Source: Bacteroides sp. (GTDB lineage: Bacteria; Bacteroidota; Bacteroidia; Bacteroidales; Muribaculaceae). Taken from it: 64,000 nt of DNA. This document shows positions 16,070-25,042 of this stretch, one piece after another. Within the stretch, counting starts at the first letter, position 1. Each line of letters begins with the position of its first letter. The notes beneath the pieces are model-generated. The model was not told where the DNA came from, searched no databases, and worked only from the letters and a program-made list of their open reading frames with translations. The position numbers and the translations under genes are program-made. Where the stretch lies: NCBI GenBank assembly GCA_023663525.1, contig JAMPHF010000002.1, positions 283,066-347,065 of the forward strand, given 5' to 3'.

Positions 16070-16077
16070 CGTTCAAT

Positions 16078-16545
16078 ATGCAAAATCTAACACGTAGACA
16101 ATGGCTTACCCGTGTCGGTGGTGCAGTCTTGCTGCCATCGTTCATGTCGTCTTGCCGTCCCGGTATTTCGCGTGATGTCAGTTTGATAGGGTCGCGACTT
16201 GCCGAGGCATACAAACCTCTTGAACAGAATGGGTGCGTAGCTTGCGACAATTGTATGCCATGCCCGTATGGCATTGATATACCGTCCAATCTGATATTTG
16301 TTGACCGAGCAAAGGATGACGGCTATCTGCCGGGTGAAATTGACAGCGTGGATTTTGCTGAAAAAGGACAACGATTTCTGTCGCTCTACGAGGATTCGAT
16401 TGAAAATCGGAAGCAGACGCAGTGTTGCATCAATTGTGGTGAATGTCTGGGGACATGCCCGGTCAAGATTGACATACCGCAGCAGATGACGATGATCACG
16501 GCTCTGACTGATATTTTGCGCGATTTGCGTTGTAAACAAATGTGA
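16078..16545 (+). CDS. Short 4Fe-4S ferredoxin-like protein with RR signal
   Basis: A 155-aa protein. The N-terminus MQNLTRRQWLTRVGGAVLLP has a twin-arginine-like motif, a hydrophobic stretch and MSSC with a possible lipidated Cys26. The rest has two cysteine clusters, GCVACDNCMPCPYGIDIP and CCINCGECLGTCPVKIDIP, that bind 4Fe-4S centres. These match the C-terminal ferredoxin tail of Bacteroidales aldo/keto reductases, but the reductase barrel that normally precedes it is absent. It overlaps the next gene, a membrane Fe-S protein, so the two probably form one redox unit at the membrane. Confidence 0.75.
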   Translation: MQNLTRRQWLTRVGGAVLLPSFMSSCRPGISRDVSLIGSRLAEAYKPLEQNGCVACDNCMPCPYGIDIPSNLIFVDRAKDDGYLPGEIDSVDFAEKGQRFLSLYEDSIENRKQTQCCINCGECLGTCPVKIDIPQQMTMITALTDILRDLRCKQM

Positions 16546-18110
16546 TGGCTATGGGATCAGTGTTGCGGTTTTCTCGTATTTTAGTGGCGATTGTCATTTT
16601 CGCGCTTTTCATCTGCCTTTTTGCCGATTTCGGTATGGCTGTCCCGGCTGTTGCCGCGTGGCTTGCGCGAGTGCAGTTTCTCCCTGCGGCGATGGCGTTT
16701 GCTGTGACCATATTCATAGTATGGCTGATAGTCACGCTGATTTTTGGCCGTATTTATTGCTCAACGTTTTGTCCTCTCGGCATTTTTCAGGATATATGCT
16801 CGCGGCTGCCGCGCCTCGGGAGTGTGCGTCCGTCATGGTTCTATCATTATAGCCGCCCGATGACATGCCTGCGCCGCATCATGCTTTTTTTTATGGTGCT
16901 ATCCATCATATTGGGCATATCAGCCATAACGTCACTCCTGGATCCTTACAGTATCTTCGGGCGTTTTGGCTTTTATGTGTTGAAACCACTGTGGGCTTTT
17001 GTTTTGAATTTATGGACGGGAATTGATTCGGCTCCTCAGATTAGGCTTGCCGTAGCGTCAATGTTGGGTATAGTACTCGCAGTCGTTATGATTCTTGTCA
17101 TAGGGGCTATCGCATTTCTCAATGGTCGCACATATTGCAATTCAATCTGCCCTGTCGGTACGACATTGGGCTTCATCTCGCATTATTCCATCTTCCGTAT
17201 AGACATAGATACTGACCGGTGCATCCAGTGCCGGAAATGTGAGCATAGGTGTAAATCATCTTGTATTGATTTGACAAGTCATGTCGTTGACATGTCGCGC
17301 TGTGTCGTATGTTTCGATTGTCTGTCGGATTGCCCGAATGATGCCATATCCTATACATATAACCGCCATCAACTGTCAATTCCTCTGATGCAGCGTGTCA
17401 AGAATACCGTTGTGGGGCCCGCTGCCGGCATTGGCGATGGGAAAGTGGAGACCGCAACATCAGAGCGTGTCGATGTCACTCCGAATGATAGGACACGCAA
17501 ACTGCTTGACCGTCGTCGTTTTCTTTCGATGTGTGCTCTTGTTGCGGCTTCGCCTGCTGTCATTGAGGGTGCCAAGATAACGTCAGCGGTTGAAAGGTCC
17601 ACGCTCTCTCCCTTGCATCGGAATCTGCTCCCTGTCACCCCTCCCGGTGTGAGGACACGGCGTGAGTTCCTTGAACGATGTACGGCATGTGGGCTATGTG
17701 TGGATCGCTGCCCCCAGAAGGTATTGCAGGTCTCGGTCAGTGAATACGGGCTGCTCAGAGCCTTGCACCCGGTGATGAATTATGATGCTTCATGGTGTGT
17801 CTACGAGTGTACGATTTGCTCAAATCTTTGTCCAACCGAGGCGTTACATCCGCTCACGGTGAAGGAAAAGCAGCGTTCGCGTTCAGGGCTTGCCTATGCT
17901 GACCGCTCGGGGTGCATATCTTTCACACAAGGGGTGAATTGTGGAGCATGTTCCCGCCGCTGTCCGACCGGTGCCATCACAATGGTTACGTCAGATGAGG
18001 GTAAGGGTCCATATCCGGTTGTTGATTCAGAAAAATGCATAGGATGCGGGGCATGTCAATACGTATGTCCGGCAAGTCCGAAAGCAATTGTCGTTGGCGG
18101 TATCGCATGA
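16545..18110 (+). CDS. Membrane-bound polyferredoxin (NapH/NosR-like)
   Basis: A 521-aa protein. The first third has about four to five transmembrane helices with the NapH-type motifs YCSTFCPLGIFQD and YCNSICPVGTTLG. Two 4Fe-4S motifs follow (CIQCRKCEHRC, CVVCFDCLSDCP). Near residue 325 an internal DRRRFLSMCALVAASPAV resembles a Tat signal and looks like a fusion joint. The second part has three further clusters (CTACGLCVDRCP, CTICSNLCP, CGACSRRCP...CIGCGACQYVCP) like NapG. It may pass electrons from quinol or a reductase to periplasmic partners; the partner is unknown. The start ATG overlaps the preceding stop. Confidence 0.8.
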   Translation: MAMGSVLRFSRILVAIVIFALFICLFADFGMAVPAVAAWLARVQFLPAAMAFAVTIFIVWLIVTLIFGRIYCSTFCPLGIFQDICSRLPRLGSVRPSWFYHYSRPMTCLRRIMLFFMVLSIILGISAITSLLDPYSIFGRFGFYVLKPLWAFVLNLWTGIDSAPQIRLAVASMLGIVLAVVMILVIGAIAFLNGRTYCNSICPVGTTLGFISHYSIFRIDIDTDRCIQCRKCEHRCKSSCIDLTSHVVDMSRCVVCFDCLSDCPNDAISYTYNRHQLSIPLMQRVKNTVVGPAAGIGDGKVETATSERVDVTPNDRTRKLLDRRRFLSMCALVAASPAVIEGAKITSAVERSTLSPLHRNLLPVTPPGVRTRREFLERCTACGLCVDRCPQKVLQVSVSEYGLLRALHPVMNYDASWCVYECTICSNLCPTEALHPLTVKEKQRSRSGLAYADRSGCISFTQGVNCGACSRRCPTGAITMVTSDEGKGPYPVVDSEKCIGCGACQYVCPASPKAIVVGGIA

Positions 18111-18154
18111 TGACGTGATCGGAAGTAAACTTACTAATGTAATGAATTAGCGAA

Positions 18155-18949
18155 ATGAAGCAATATCTCGAACTGCTTGATAAGATTATGAGAGAGGGTG
18201 TTGACCGTGGTGATCGTACCGGTACAGGTACGCGTAGCATATTCGGTCATCAGATGCGTTTTGATTTAAGCGAGGGATTTCCTTTGCTTACCACAAAGAA
18301 ATTGCATCTCAAATCAATCATATATGAACTGCTGTGGTTTCTGAAAGGTGACACTAACGTCAAATATCTTCAGGAAAACGGTGTACGCATTTGGAACGAA
18401 TGGGCAGCCCCTGACGGAGAGCTTGGTCCGGTCTATGGCTATCAATGGCGTTCATGGCCCGATTATAATGGCGGTCATATTGATCAGATTTCTGAAGTAA
18501 TAAGAACCATACGTGAGAATCCTGAATCACGCCGCATGATTGTGAGTGCGTGGAACGTTGCCTCTGTCCCGGATATGGCTCTGCCGCCGTGTCATCTCCT
18601 GTTTCAGTTCTATGTTGCCGATGGGCGGTTGTCGTTGATGCTCTATCAGCGCAGTGCGGATTGCTTCCTTGGTGTTCCGTTCAACATCGCTTCCTACGCC
18701 CTTCTTTTAATGATGGTGGCACAAGTGACGGGATTGAAACCCGGTGAGTTTGTCCATACGCTTGGCGACACGCACATTTATCATAATCATTTCGAGCAGG
18801 TCAGGACTCAGCTTGAGCGAACTCCGGGCAAACTCCCTGTCATGTGTCTGAATCCGGACGTAAAGGATATATTTGATTTTAAGTATGAGGATTTCGAGCT
18901 GCGCGACTATGTGGCGCAACCTCACATCAAAGCTACAGTTGCCGTATGA
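18155..18949 (+). CDS. thyA: Thymidylate synthase
   Basis: Makes dTMP from dUMP using methylene-tetrahydrofolate. The 264-aa length equals E. coli ThyA, and the catalytic Cys146 lies in [13 protein letters not shown]. Other conserved blocks are [12 protein letters not shown] (folate/dUMP phosphate), [20 protein letters not shown] and GDTHIYHNH. It overlaps the start of the dihydrofolate reductase gene by ATGA, which couples dTMP synthesis to regeneration of tetrahydrofolate. Confidence 0.97.
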   Translation: MKQYLELLDKIMREGVDRGDRTGTGTRSIFGHQMRFDLSEGFPLLTTKKLHLKSIIYELLWFLKGDTNVKYLQENGVRIWNEWAAPDGELGPVYGYQWRSWPDYNGGHIDQISEVIRTIRENPESRRMIVSAWNVASVPDMALPPCHLLFQFYVADGRLSLMLYQRSADCFLGVPFNIASYALLLMMVAQVTGLKPGEFVHTLGDTHIYHNHFEQVRTQLERTPGKLPVMCLNPDVKDIFDFKYEDFELRDYVAQPHIKATVAV

Positions 18950-19464
18950 CGACAGGTGAAATGTCAACTCCCGTCACAATCATTGTCGCATGTACACGCG
19001 ACTTCGCCATCGGTCGTGATGGGGATTTGCTGTATCACATAAGTGATGATCTCAAGCGGTTCAAAACCTTGACAATGGGGCATCCGATAATCATGGGACG
19101 CAAGACATTTGAGTCATTTCCGAAAGGGGCACTCCCGGGGCGGCGTAACATCGTAGTCACACGCAATCCATCGTATGCCGCACCCGGGATTGAGATAGCC
19201 GGGTCATTGGATGAGGCGATAAGGATGTGTAGCGAATCTTCGGAATGTTTCGTTATAGGTGGCGGTCAGATTTATTCGGAGGCTCTGCCCATTGCATCAA
19301 AAATTGAATTGACATTGATTGATGCCGAGACTCCTGATGCAGATACTCATTTCCCGGCATTGAAATCATCGGAATGGTCTTTCCCCGGGAGTATTGAGTT
19401 CCAACGTAAAGATCCAAAAAGTGGGGTCAACTACACATTCCTGACATTGGAACGTCAAAACTGA
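18946..19464 (+). CDS. folA: Dihydrofolate reductase
   Basis: Reduces dihydrofolate to tetrahydrofolate with NADPH. Visible motifs are [50 protein letters not shown] is split between residues 44 and 74, and [14 protein letters not shown] near 100. Length is 172 aa from the ATG at 18946 that overlaps the thyA stop, or 167 aa from the ATG at 18961; both are plausible. It is the last gene of the plus-strand run and converges on the nfeD gene. Confidence 0.95.
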   Translation: MTTGEMSTPVTIIVACTRDFAIGRDGDLLYHISDDLKRFKTLTMGHPIIMGRKTFESFPKGALPGRRNIVVTRNPSYAAPGIEIAGSLDEAIRMCSESSECFVIGGGQIYSEALPIASKIELTLIDAETPDADTHFPALKSSEWSFPGSIEFQRKDPKSGVNYTFLTLERQN

Positions 19465-19490
19465 CATTAGAGGGTCAATCAGCTCCTTCA

Positions 19491-20882
19491 TCACTGCTCG
19501 TTCACCATGACATAGATTTGAGCGTTCTCATATTTCATTACCTTCACCAACGAACCGGCATGGATGAAGCCTTGCATTGCCACTGCGTCAAGTATTTGAC
19601 CATTGACCTCTACTTTCCCCGCAGGTCGCATGTCAGTGATTGCAGATCCGGTCTGCCCGATATAATGCGTGGGTGACATATCCACACCGATATATCCATC
19701 CTTGACCTGCTGTGTCAGCAAAAGTTCTGTGTGACGGCGCACCCATTTGGGCCCGTGGCTTGATGTGAGATACCATATCGCTATGATCGCCAATGCGGTA
19801 CCGAACAGGAAGATGACCATTGAACTCCAGATGGCATCTGCATTGAGATGAGTGAGGGAGAAAGTGTAATGTTCAATCAATCCAAGAATGATTGCAGCGC
19901 AGATGCACGAGATTCCGGCAATCCCGGTGATTCCGAATCCGGGTATGACAAATATCTCCAGTACAATCAGCATGACACCAAGGACGAACAGCAGAATTAT
20001 CCATGAGCTTGCAATCCCGGAGATGTAAAGAGGCAGGAAATACAACACGGCAGCTATTATTGCAGCAGCCGATGGGAAACCTACGCCAGGTGAATGAAGC
20101 TCCATGTAGATTCCGCCGACAATGATCATTATCAGTATGGCCTGTACGGCGGGGTTGGTGAAGAATCCAATCAAATGATCCAGCCAATCGGGGTGATACT
20201 CCTCAATGACGTATGAGTCTTTGTCGTAACCGAGCTGATTCATCACGTCACCGATAGATTCAGCCTTGTTATCTGCATAGTGCCATTTCACGGCCTCGTC
20301 AGCTGTAAATGTCAGTACTCTTGTGGAGTCAATCAGATTCGGAACTTCCACACGGCTGTCAACCATCGCTTCTGCAATCAAAGGATCACGCCGCCATTGT
20401 TCGACACCGGTTGAATCCGTATATTTGCCGTGGCTCTCGGCAGTGGCACGCATCATGGCGCGCATGTATGACTGGTATTTATCAGGCATTGCTTGTCCAT
20501 CGGTACCGTTGACCACTGTCACGGCTCCCATTGTCGCGCTGCCCCTCATGAATACGGAGTCACAAGCGAGTGCTATCAATGCTCCGGCCGAGGCGGCATT
20601 ATTGTCGATGAAAGCCACGATAGGGCGAGGAAAATTCAGTAGGGCGGTGCGGATGGAATCGGCATGAACCACGGAACCTCCGTAGGTGTTCAGATGTACA
20701 ATCACCATGTCGCTGTCAAGTCTGCGCGCCTCGTCAAGAGCTTGTTGAGTGTATCGCCACGTGCTTGACCCAATCTCATCATCGAGACGGAGCATGTAGA
20801 TGTGTTGGGTTGGATTTGCTTTTGCTCCGAGTGAAAAAATGACGGATAGCAGTAATGTGAATATTATTTTATGGAAAGTCAT
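19491..20882 (-). CDS. NfeD-family membrane serine protease
   Basis: A 463-aa protein of the long NfeD (NfeD1b) type. A signal peptide (1-22) is followed by a ClpP-like protease domain with HLNTYGGSV and NNAASAGALIALACD, the latter carrying the likely catalytic Ser. Five or so transmembrane helices occupy about 240-365. The C-terminal OB-like NfeD domain follows (GYIGVDMSPTHYIGQTG). These proteins are linked to quality control of membrane-raft (flotillin) proteins; no flotillin gene is adjacent here. It follows the flippase-like gene by 28 bp. Confidence 0.9.
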   Translation of the reverse strand: MTFHKIIFTLLLSVIFSLGAKANPTQHIYMLRLDDEIGSSTWRYTQQALDEARRLDSDMVIVHLNTYGGSVVHADSIRTALLNFPRPIVAFIDNNAASAGALIALACDSVFMRGSATMGAVTVVNGTDGQAMPDKYQSYMRAMMRATAESHGKYTDSTGVEQWRRDPLIAEAMVDSRVEVPNLIDSTRVLTFTADEAVKWHYADNKAESIGDVMNQLGYDKDSYVIEEYHPDWLDHLIGFFTNPAVQAILIMIIVGGIYMELHSPGVGFPSAAAIIAAVLYFLPLYISGIASSWIILLFVLGVMLIVLEIFVIPGFGITGIAGISCICAAIILGLIEHYTFSLTHLNADAIWSSMVIFLFGTALAIIAIWYLTSSHGPKWVRRHTELLLTQQVKDGYIGVDMSPTHYIGQTGSAITDMRPAGKVEVNGQILDAVAMQGFIHAGSLVKVMKYENAQIYVMVNEQ

Positions 20883-20910
20883 GGTGTGTAATATTTTGTA
20901 TAGTGAATTT

Positions 20911-22008
20911 CTACTTTTTGTTTAGCATGGAGTGCTGTCCGCTCGAATTGTGACGGCGAAAGCCATCGCGTATCCAGCCGGGCATTATGCAAGCTCCGGC
21001 CACAAGATAGATATAGTAGCTTATAATTCGCCAAAACAAGGCTATGACCAAGGCCATGCCTGCCGAATGGATCAAGTCGCCGTAGTATGTGGTAAAGAGC
21101 CATTCGCTGATTCCTGCACTGCCGGGTGTTGGGCTGACTGTCAGGCATATCCAGACCACAAATTGTCGGGCAAACACGACAATTTGGTCAGCATGAGAAG
21201 CGAAACCGAGGAAAAGTGCGTTGACTACAAGAAAACGCGAGAACCATGACAGGATAGTGGCACCGAATGCTTTCCCCCATCGTGACCGTGGCCATTTACG
21301 CAGCTCCCGACCGGTGATTTCAATGTCAGTACCGAGCTTATCGACTTTGTGAGCCCATTTGCGCAGCAATCTGAAACGGAACACACTGTTAAGAAAATGG
21401 TGGATTGCGTGAGGTTTGATGAATATCCCGATGAACAGCAATATGGTCCATGCGACTGTCACACCGTATACAGTCCAAAATACCGACTGCAACCCTATCG
21501 TGAATCCTCCATTACCGAAACCGAAAAGAGAGTGGTATGGCACACAGAGGATGATGATTGGAAGTGATACGACAAAGAACAGTTCGTCAAGTAACAATGT
21601 CGTCATCATCAGGGCTGTGGCTCTACCAAACTCAATTCCCTCACTGTTGAGATAAATCATCCCGAATGCACTTCCCCCGACGGCTGACGGTGTGACGCAT
21701 GAGGTGAATTCACACATCATGTCAACCTTAAATGCCTTTTTCCATGTCAGTCGTCCGTTTGTCAGCACGCGGAATCTCCACGTCAACCCAAAGTCTCTAC
21801 CAATCATGAAAACCCATGCGAGGACTATGCATCCGATGACCCTCCCGTCGAGGCGGATAGAGTCAAGCACGGTCGGATTGAATTCAGATTTGAATAGCCA
21901 CACCACAACCACCAGTCCGATTGCAATCGGAATGAATATTTTCCATCCAAGGCTCATGAGACCTGAACGTGGCTGGGGCGCGGGGATGTCGGTGTCGTTC
22001 ATTCGCAT
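20911..22008 (-). CDS. Flippase-like membrane protein (LPG synthase TM/UPF0104 family)
   Basis: A roughly 365-aa integral membrane protein with about eight hydrophobic helices. Family blocks include VVWLFKSEFNP, a central TSCVTPSAVGGSAFGMIYL and a C-terminal SPTPGSAGISEWLF. The last two are the paired glycine/proline-rich motifs of the AglD/MprF-N family, thought to flip or move lipids. The specific substrate is unknown. Start at ATG 22008 or 22002; a GTG at 22017 is also open. Confidence 0.8.
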   Translation of the reverse strand: MRMNDTDIPAPQPRSGLMSLGWKIFIPIAIGLVVVVWLFKSEFNPTVLDSIRLDGRVIGCIVLAWVFMIGRDFGLTWRFRVLTNGRLTWKKAFKVDMMCEFTSCVTPSAVGGSAFGMIYLNSEGIEFGRATALMMTTLLLDELFFVVSLPIIILCVPYHSLFGFGNGGFTIGLQSVFWTVYGVTVAWTILLFIGIFIKPHAIHHFLNSVFRFRLLRKWAHKVDKLGTDIEITGRELRKWPRSRWGKAFGATILSWFSRFLVVNALFLGFASHADQIVVFARQFVVWICLTVSPTPGSAGISEWLFTTYYGDLIHSAGMALVIALFWRIISYYIYLVAGACIMPGWIRDGFRRHNSSGQHSMLNKK

Positions 22009-22048
22009 ACGGATCACGTGGAATTATCACGTGTGGCAGTTCATTTTG

Positions 22049-22056
22049 CAAATATA
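22049..22056 (-). promoter_or_regulatory. -7 box for the flippase-nfeD pair
   Basis: Reads TATATTTG on the minus strand, a perfect TAnnTTTG, 41 bp before the flippase start. It separates this pair from the menaquinone genes upstream. Confidence 0.5.
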
Positions 22057-22096
22057 GCAATTTTAGTCATTCATTACATAGATGTGTGTGACGAAA

Positions 22097-23080
22097 TCAT
22101 GATAAAAATTTCCGGCGGATGATTTTCTGCGAAGCGGTGAATTTTATTTCTGAATCCGTTATCACAGCTTTAGGGGTATGTTTTGACCCGACAAGCTGAC
22201 GGATTCTGTCAAGAATGTGCATGTCGATGCGATTGTCATTGGTCACGAGGATAAGTTCCTCACCCCATTTGGCCGATGGGCGCGATGTGATGTAGAAATG
22301 TGCGCCGCATGGCATTACGGGAGCTATCTGACGCTCGATTTCCTCGGGGAATATCTTGATACCCCCGGAATTGATTACATTGTCGTATCTGCCGAGCCAT
22401 TTGAACGACGTTGGCGATGACAGCTCCACGATGTCATTGGTGGTCAGTGTTGAGAAGGAAAGCTTTTCGCTTGTGATGATGAGACAGCCGCGATTGTCAA
22501 GCGAGAAACTGAATCCGGGAAGCGACTCGAATTTTTCAGTCCCGAGTCTGCGGAGAGCAACATGGCTGCAAGTCTCTGTCATCCCGTATGTGGCATAAGC
22601 CTTTATGCCGGATGCGATGATGCGTTTCTCTGCCTTTCGTGGAAGCGGTGCCCCTCCGATTATCATTGTCCCTATGGACCTTCTTCTTTCTGACGCGAGA
22701 ACCGCATCAACCTGCGATGGCACTATCGGGAGGAGTGATATTTCATCTCCATTCGTTATTTCCAGCGAGGGATGGTTGGACGGCGTTTCCACTGTCAGAC
22801 TACATCCGGCTTCAAGCGCGCGTACAATCTGCATTTTCCCGGCTATGTAGGATGGAGAGAGAGGAAGGTATAGCAGGGAGTGACAGTCAAGATTGAAAAA
22901 CTCTATGGTAGCATGGGCTGAAGCCCGCATATCATCTTTGAGTAGTCTGATTTCCTTTGGTTTTCCGGTAGAGCCGGATGTGTGGGCAATCACGTATGGG
23001 AGCGGATTTCTCCATTCCTCGATAAAAACTTTTGCGTCCTGTGTCAGTGTCAGCTCCATGTCAACCCCGGGATAATCCAT
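22097..23080 (-). CDS. menE: o-Succinylbenzoate-CoA ligase
   Basis: Activates o-succinylbenzoate to its CoA ester in menaquinone synthesis. It is an ANL-superfamily enzyme: the P-loop is HTSGSTGKPKEI (33-44), AYATYGMTETCSHVA is the adenylate-binding block, and the Lys-containing C-terminal end is truncated compared with long ligases. At 327 aa it is short for the family (usual about 450), as is common in Bacteroidales MenE. The frame begins at 23080 or 23059; both overlap the menC stop. Position after menC and menB fixes the function. Confidence 0.88.
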   Translation of the reverse strand: MDYPGVDMELTLTQDAKVFIEEWRNPLPYVIAHTSGSTGKPKEIRLLKDDMRASAHATIEFFNLDCHSLLYLPLSPSYIAGKMQIVRALEAGCSLTVETPSNHPSLEITNGDEISLLPIVPSQVDAVLASERRRSIGTMIIGGAPLPRKAEKRIIASGIKAYATYGMTETCSHVALRRLGTEKFESLPGFSFSLDNRGCLIITSEKLSFSTLTTNDIVELSSPTSFKWLGRYDNVINSGGIKIFPEEIERQIAPVMPCGAHFYITSRPSAKWGEELILVTNDNRIDMHILDRIRQLVGSKHTPKAVITDSEIKFTASQKIIRRKFLS

Positions 23081-24096
23081 TCATCGTCATGACCGTAAAA
23101 AAGGTGTTCACCGTTCAGACAGAGTGGGGAATGGATATTGTTATGATACAGTTGCCCTGTCCCGAGTCCTTGCGGAAGTGTAGGCTTGTGTGTGGCCACC
23201 CATTGAGCGATGGCGTTGAGCCCGATGTTTGATTCAAGAGCCGATGTTGCCCACCATCCGCAGTCAACAGAATTGGCAAGATCAATCCATTCATCAGAGG
23301 AAGCGAAGCCACCTGTGAGGGTCGGTTTGAGTATTATATATTGCGGTCGGATGATGTCGAGCATCTTCTGTTTACTCTCCCTGTTATTCAGCCCGATGAG
23401 TTCCTCATCGAGAGCGATTGGTATTGGCGATTCCTTGCATAGCCGTTTCATTTCTTCCCATTGACCTGCACGTATGGGTTGCTCGATGGAATGGATGTCA
23501 AATTCTGAAAGCCGTTTGAGTTTTTCAATCGCGTTTGCAGGCGTGAATGCACCATTTGCATCCAACCGCAGTTCAATTTTCGGAGCTTCTTTGCGGATAT
23601 ATTCAAGCAAGTTCAGTTCTTCGTTGAAATCGATTCCTCCAATCTTGATTTTAACGCATGAGAAGCCGTCGGATAACTTCGATGCTATTCGCTCCCTCAT
23701 CTCCTTCCGATTCCCCATCCATACAAGTCCGTTTATGGTCAGACTGCTTTTCCTCTCAGTCCAATCGGATGGGAAAATGAGTCTGCGACCTCCATTGTTG
23801 AGGTCACGGAATGCGGTCTCGACAGCAAATCTTACTGAAGGCCATTCGGATAGAAGTTCAGTACTTCCGGCATATCGGTCTATGTCATGGCATACATCTG
23901 TGAGGAATCTTTCAAAATCGGGTCGGTCATCGTAGCTTAGTCCTCTAAAAAGCCCGGCCTCTCCGAGTCCGAAACATTTTTCAGACCCGGGGTGGCAGAG
24001 CTTTAAATAGTACGTGTCTTTCCGATTCATCCTCTCACGTGAGGTGATGGCCGTAAATCGGAAATCGAGGCTGTATTTACACCAACTCGCTTTCAC
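23050..24096 (-). CDS. menC: o-Succinylbenzoate synthase
   Basis: Dehydrates SHCHC to o-succinylbenzoate; an enolase-superfamily enzyme. The catalytic Lys pair is in SCVKIKIGGID (about 165), and the metal ligands are Asp in LRLDANGAF, Glu in SIEQPI and Asp in IALDEELIG. LKPTLTGGFASS provides the second catalytic Lys. Length 348 aa is normal. It abuts menB (menB stop at 24097) and overlaps menE. Confidence 0.92.
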   Translation of the reverse strand: MKASWCKYSLDFRFTAITSRERMNRKDTYYLKLCHPGSEKCFGLGEAGLFRGLSYDDRPDFERFLTDVCHDIDRYAGSTELLSEWPSVRFAVETAFRDLNNGGRRLIFPSDWTERKSSLTINGLVWMGNRKEMRERIASKLSDGFSCVKIKIGGIDFNEELNLLEYIRKEAPKIELRLDANGAFTPANAIEKLKRLSEFDIHSIEQPIRAGQWEEMKRLCKESPIPIALDEELIGLNNRESKQKMLDIIRPQYIILKPTLTGGFASSDEWIDLANSVDCGWWATSALESNIGLNAIAQWVATHKPTLPQGLGTGQLYHNNIHSPLCLNGEHLFYGHDDEWIIPGLTWS

Positions 24097-24918
24097 TTAG
24101 CCCGGAAATTTAGGGAATTGGTCGAAATCGGGATCGCGTTTTTCAAGGAATGCGTTTTTGCCTTCCTGGGCCTCCGCCATCAGATAGTACATAAGCGTGG
24201 CATCACCGGCAAATTCCATCAACCCACGTTGACCGTCAAGCTCGGCGTTCAGGGCTCGTTTGATCATACGGATTGCCATCGGTGAGCGGCTGAGGATAGT
24301 CTCGCACCACTCCACTGTTTCGTCTTCGAGTCTGTCAAAGGGGACAACCTTATTAATCATGCCCATGCGCTCGGCTTCTTCGGCAGTGTATTGACGGCAC
24401 AGATACCATATCTCACGAGCTTTTTTCTGACCGACGCACCGTGCGAGGTAGCTTGAGCCGAAACCGGCATCGAAACTGCCTACCTTTGGTCCGGTCTGAC
24501 CGAAACGGGCATTTTCGGAAGCAATCGAAAGGTCACAGACGACATTGAGTACATTTCCGCCTCCGATGGCATATCCATTGACCATCGCTATGACCGGTTT
24601 GGGAATAGAACGGATGGCCTTATGCAAATCAAGGACATTCAGACGCGGGACACCTTGCTCGTCGATATATCCTCCTATTCCCTTGACGTTCTGGTCGCCA
24701 CCCGAGCAGAATGCTTTGTCGCCTGCTCCGGTGAGGATGATGACACCGATGTCTGAGGCATCACGACAGTAGGACATCGCATCGAGCATCTCTTTATTTG
24801 TCTGTGGACGGAAAGCATTGTAGACTCTCGGACGATTTATTGTGATTTTCGCAATCCGACCGTATTGCTCGAAAAGTATATCTTCATACTTTTTGATAGG
24901 TTTCCATTCTCTTTGCAT
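24097..24918 (-). CDS. menB: 1,4-Dihydroxy-2-naphthoyl-CoA synthase
   Basis: Crotonase-fold enzyme that closes the second ring of the menaquinone head group. Conserved segments are [33 protein letters not shown] (oxyanion hole), [20 protein letters not shown], and [20 protein letters not shown]. The 273-aa form from ATG 24918 starts [17 protein letters not shown], the family start; the frame continues upstream to 25077 but crosses two promoter boxes. It heads a menB-menC-menE operon. The usual partners menF and menD are not next to it. Confidence 0.95.
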   Translation of the reverse strand: MQREWKPIKKYEDILFEQYGRIAKITINRPRVYNAFRPQTNKEMLDAMSYCRDASDIGVIILTGAGDKAFCSGGDQNVKGIGGYIDEQGVPRLNVLDLHKAIRSIPKPVIAMVNGYAIGGGNVLNVVCDLSIASENARFGQTGPKVGSFDAGFGSSYLARCVGQKKAREIWYLCRQYTAEEAERMGMINKVVPFDRLEDETVEWCETILSRSPMAIRMIKRALNAELDGQRGLMEFAGDATLMYYLMAEAQEGKNAFLEKRDPDFDQFPKFPG

Positions 24919-24951
24919 GTTGAATCGTGTATTGGATTTATTATATGTAAG

Positions 24952-24959
24952 CAAAGGTA
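24952..24959 (-). promoter_or_regulatory. -7 box for menB-menC-menE
   Basis: Reads TACCTTTG on the minus strand, a perfect TAnnTTTG, 34 bp before the menB start. It is only 23 bp from the serB -7 box on the other strand, so the two promoters overlap back to back. Confidence 0.6.
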
Positions 24960-24982
24960 CGTAAAAAACGGGCTTTTTTGTG

Positions 24983-24990
24983 TATCTTTG
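24983..24990 (+). promoter_or_regulatory. -7 box for serB
   Basis: TATCTTTG, a perfect TAnnTTTG, about 53 bp before the serB start. Its upstream region coincides with the menB promoter on the opposite strand. Confidence 0.6.
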
Positions 24991-25042
24991 CCGAGAATAA
25001 ATGCTAACAGCTACAATTTGAGTGTAAAAAACACAATCGGTT

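Noticed and set aside
19438..19475. A short imperfect direct repeat (GACATTGGAACGTCA, GACATTAGAGGGTCA) at the end of folA
   Set aside because: The two units differ at several bases and occur once; it may be chance or a tiny duplication at a gene end.
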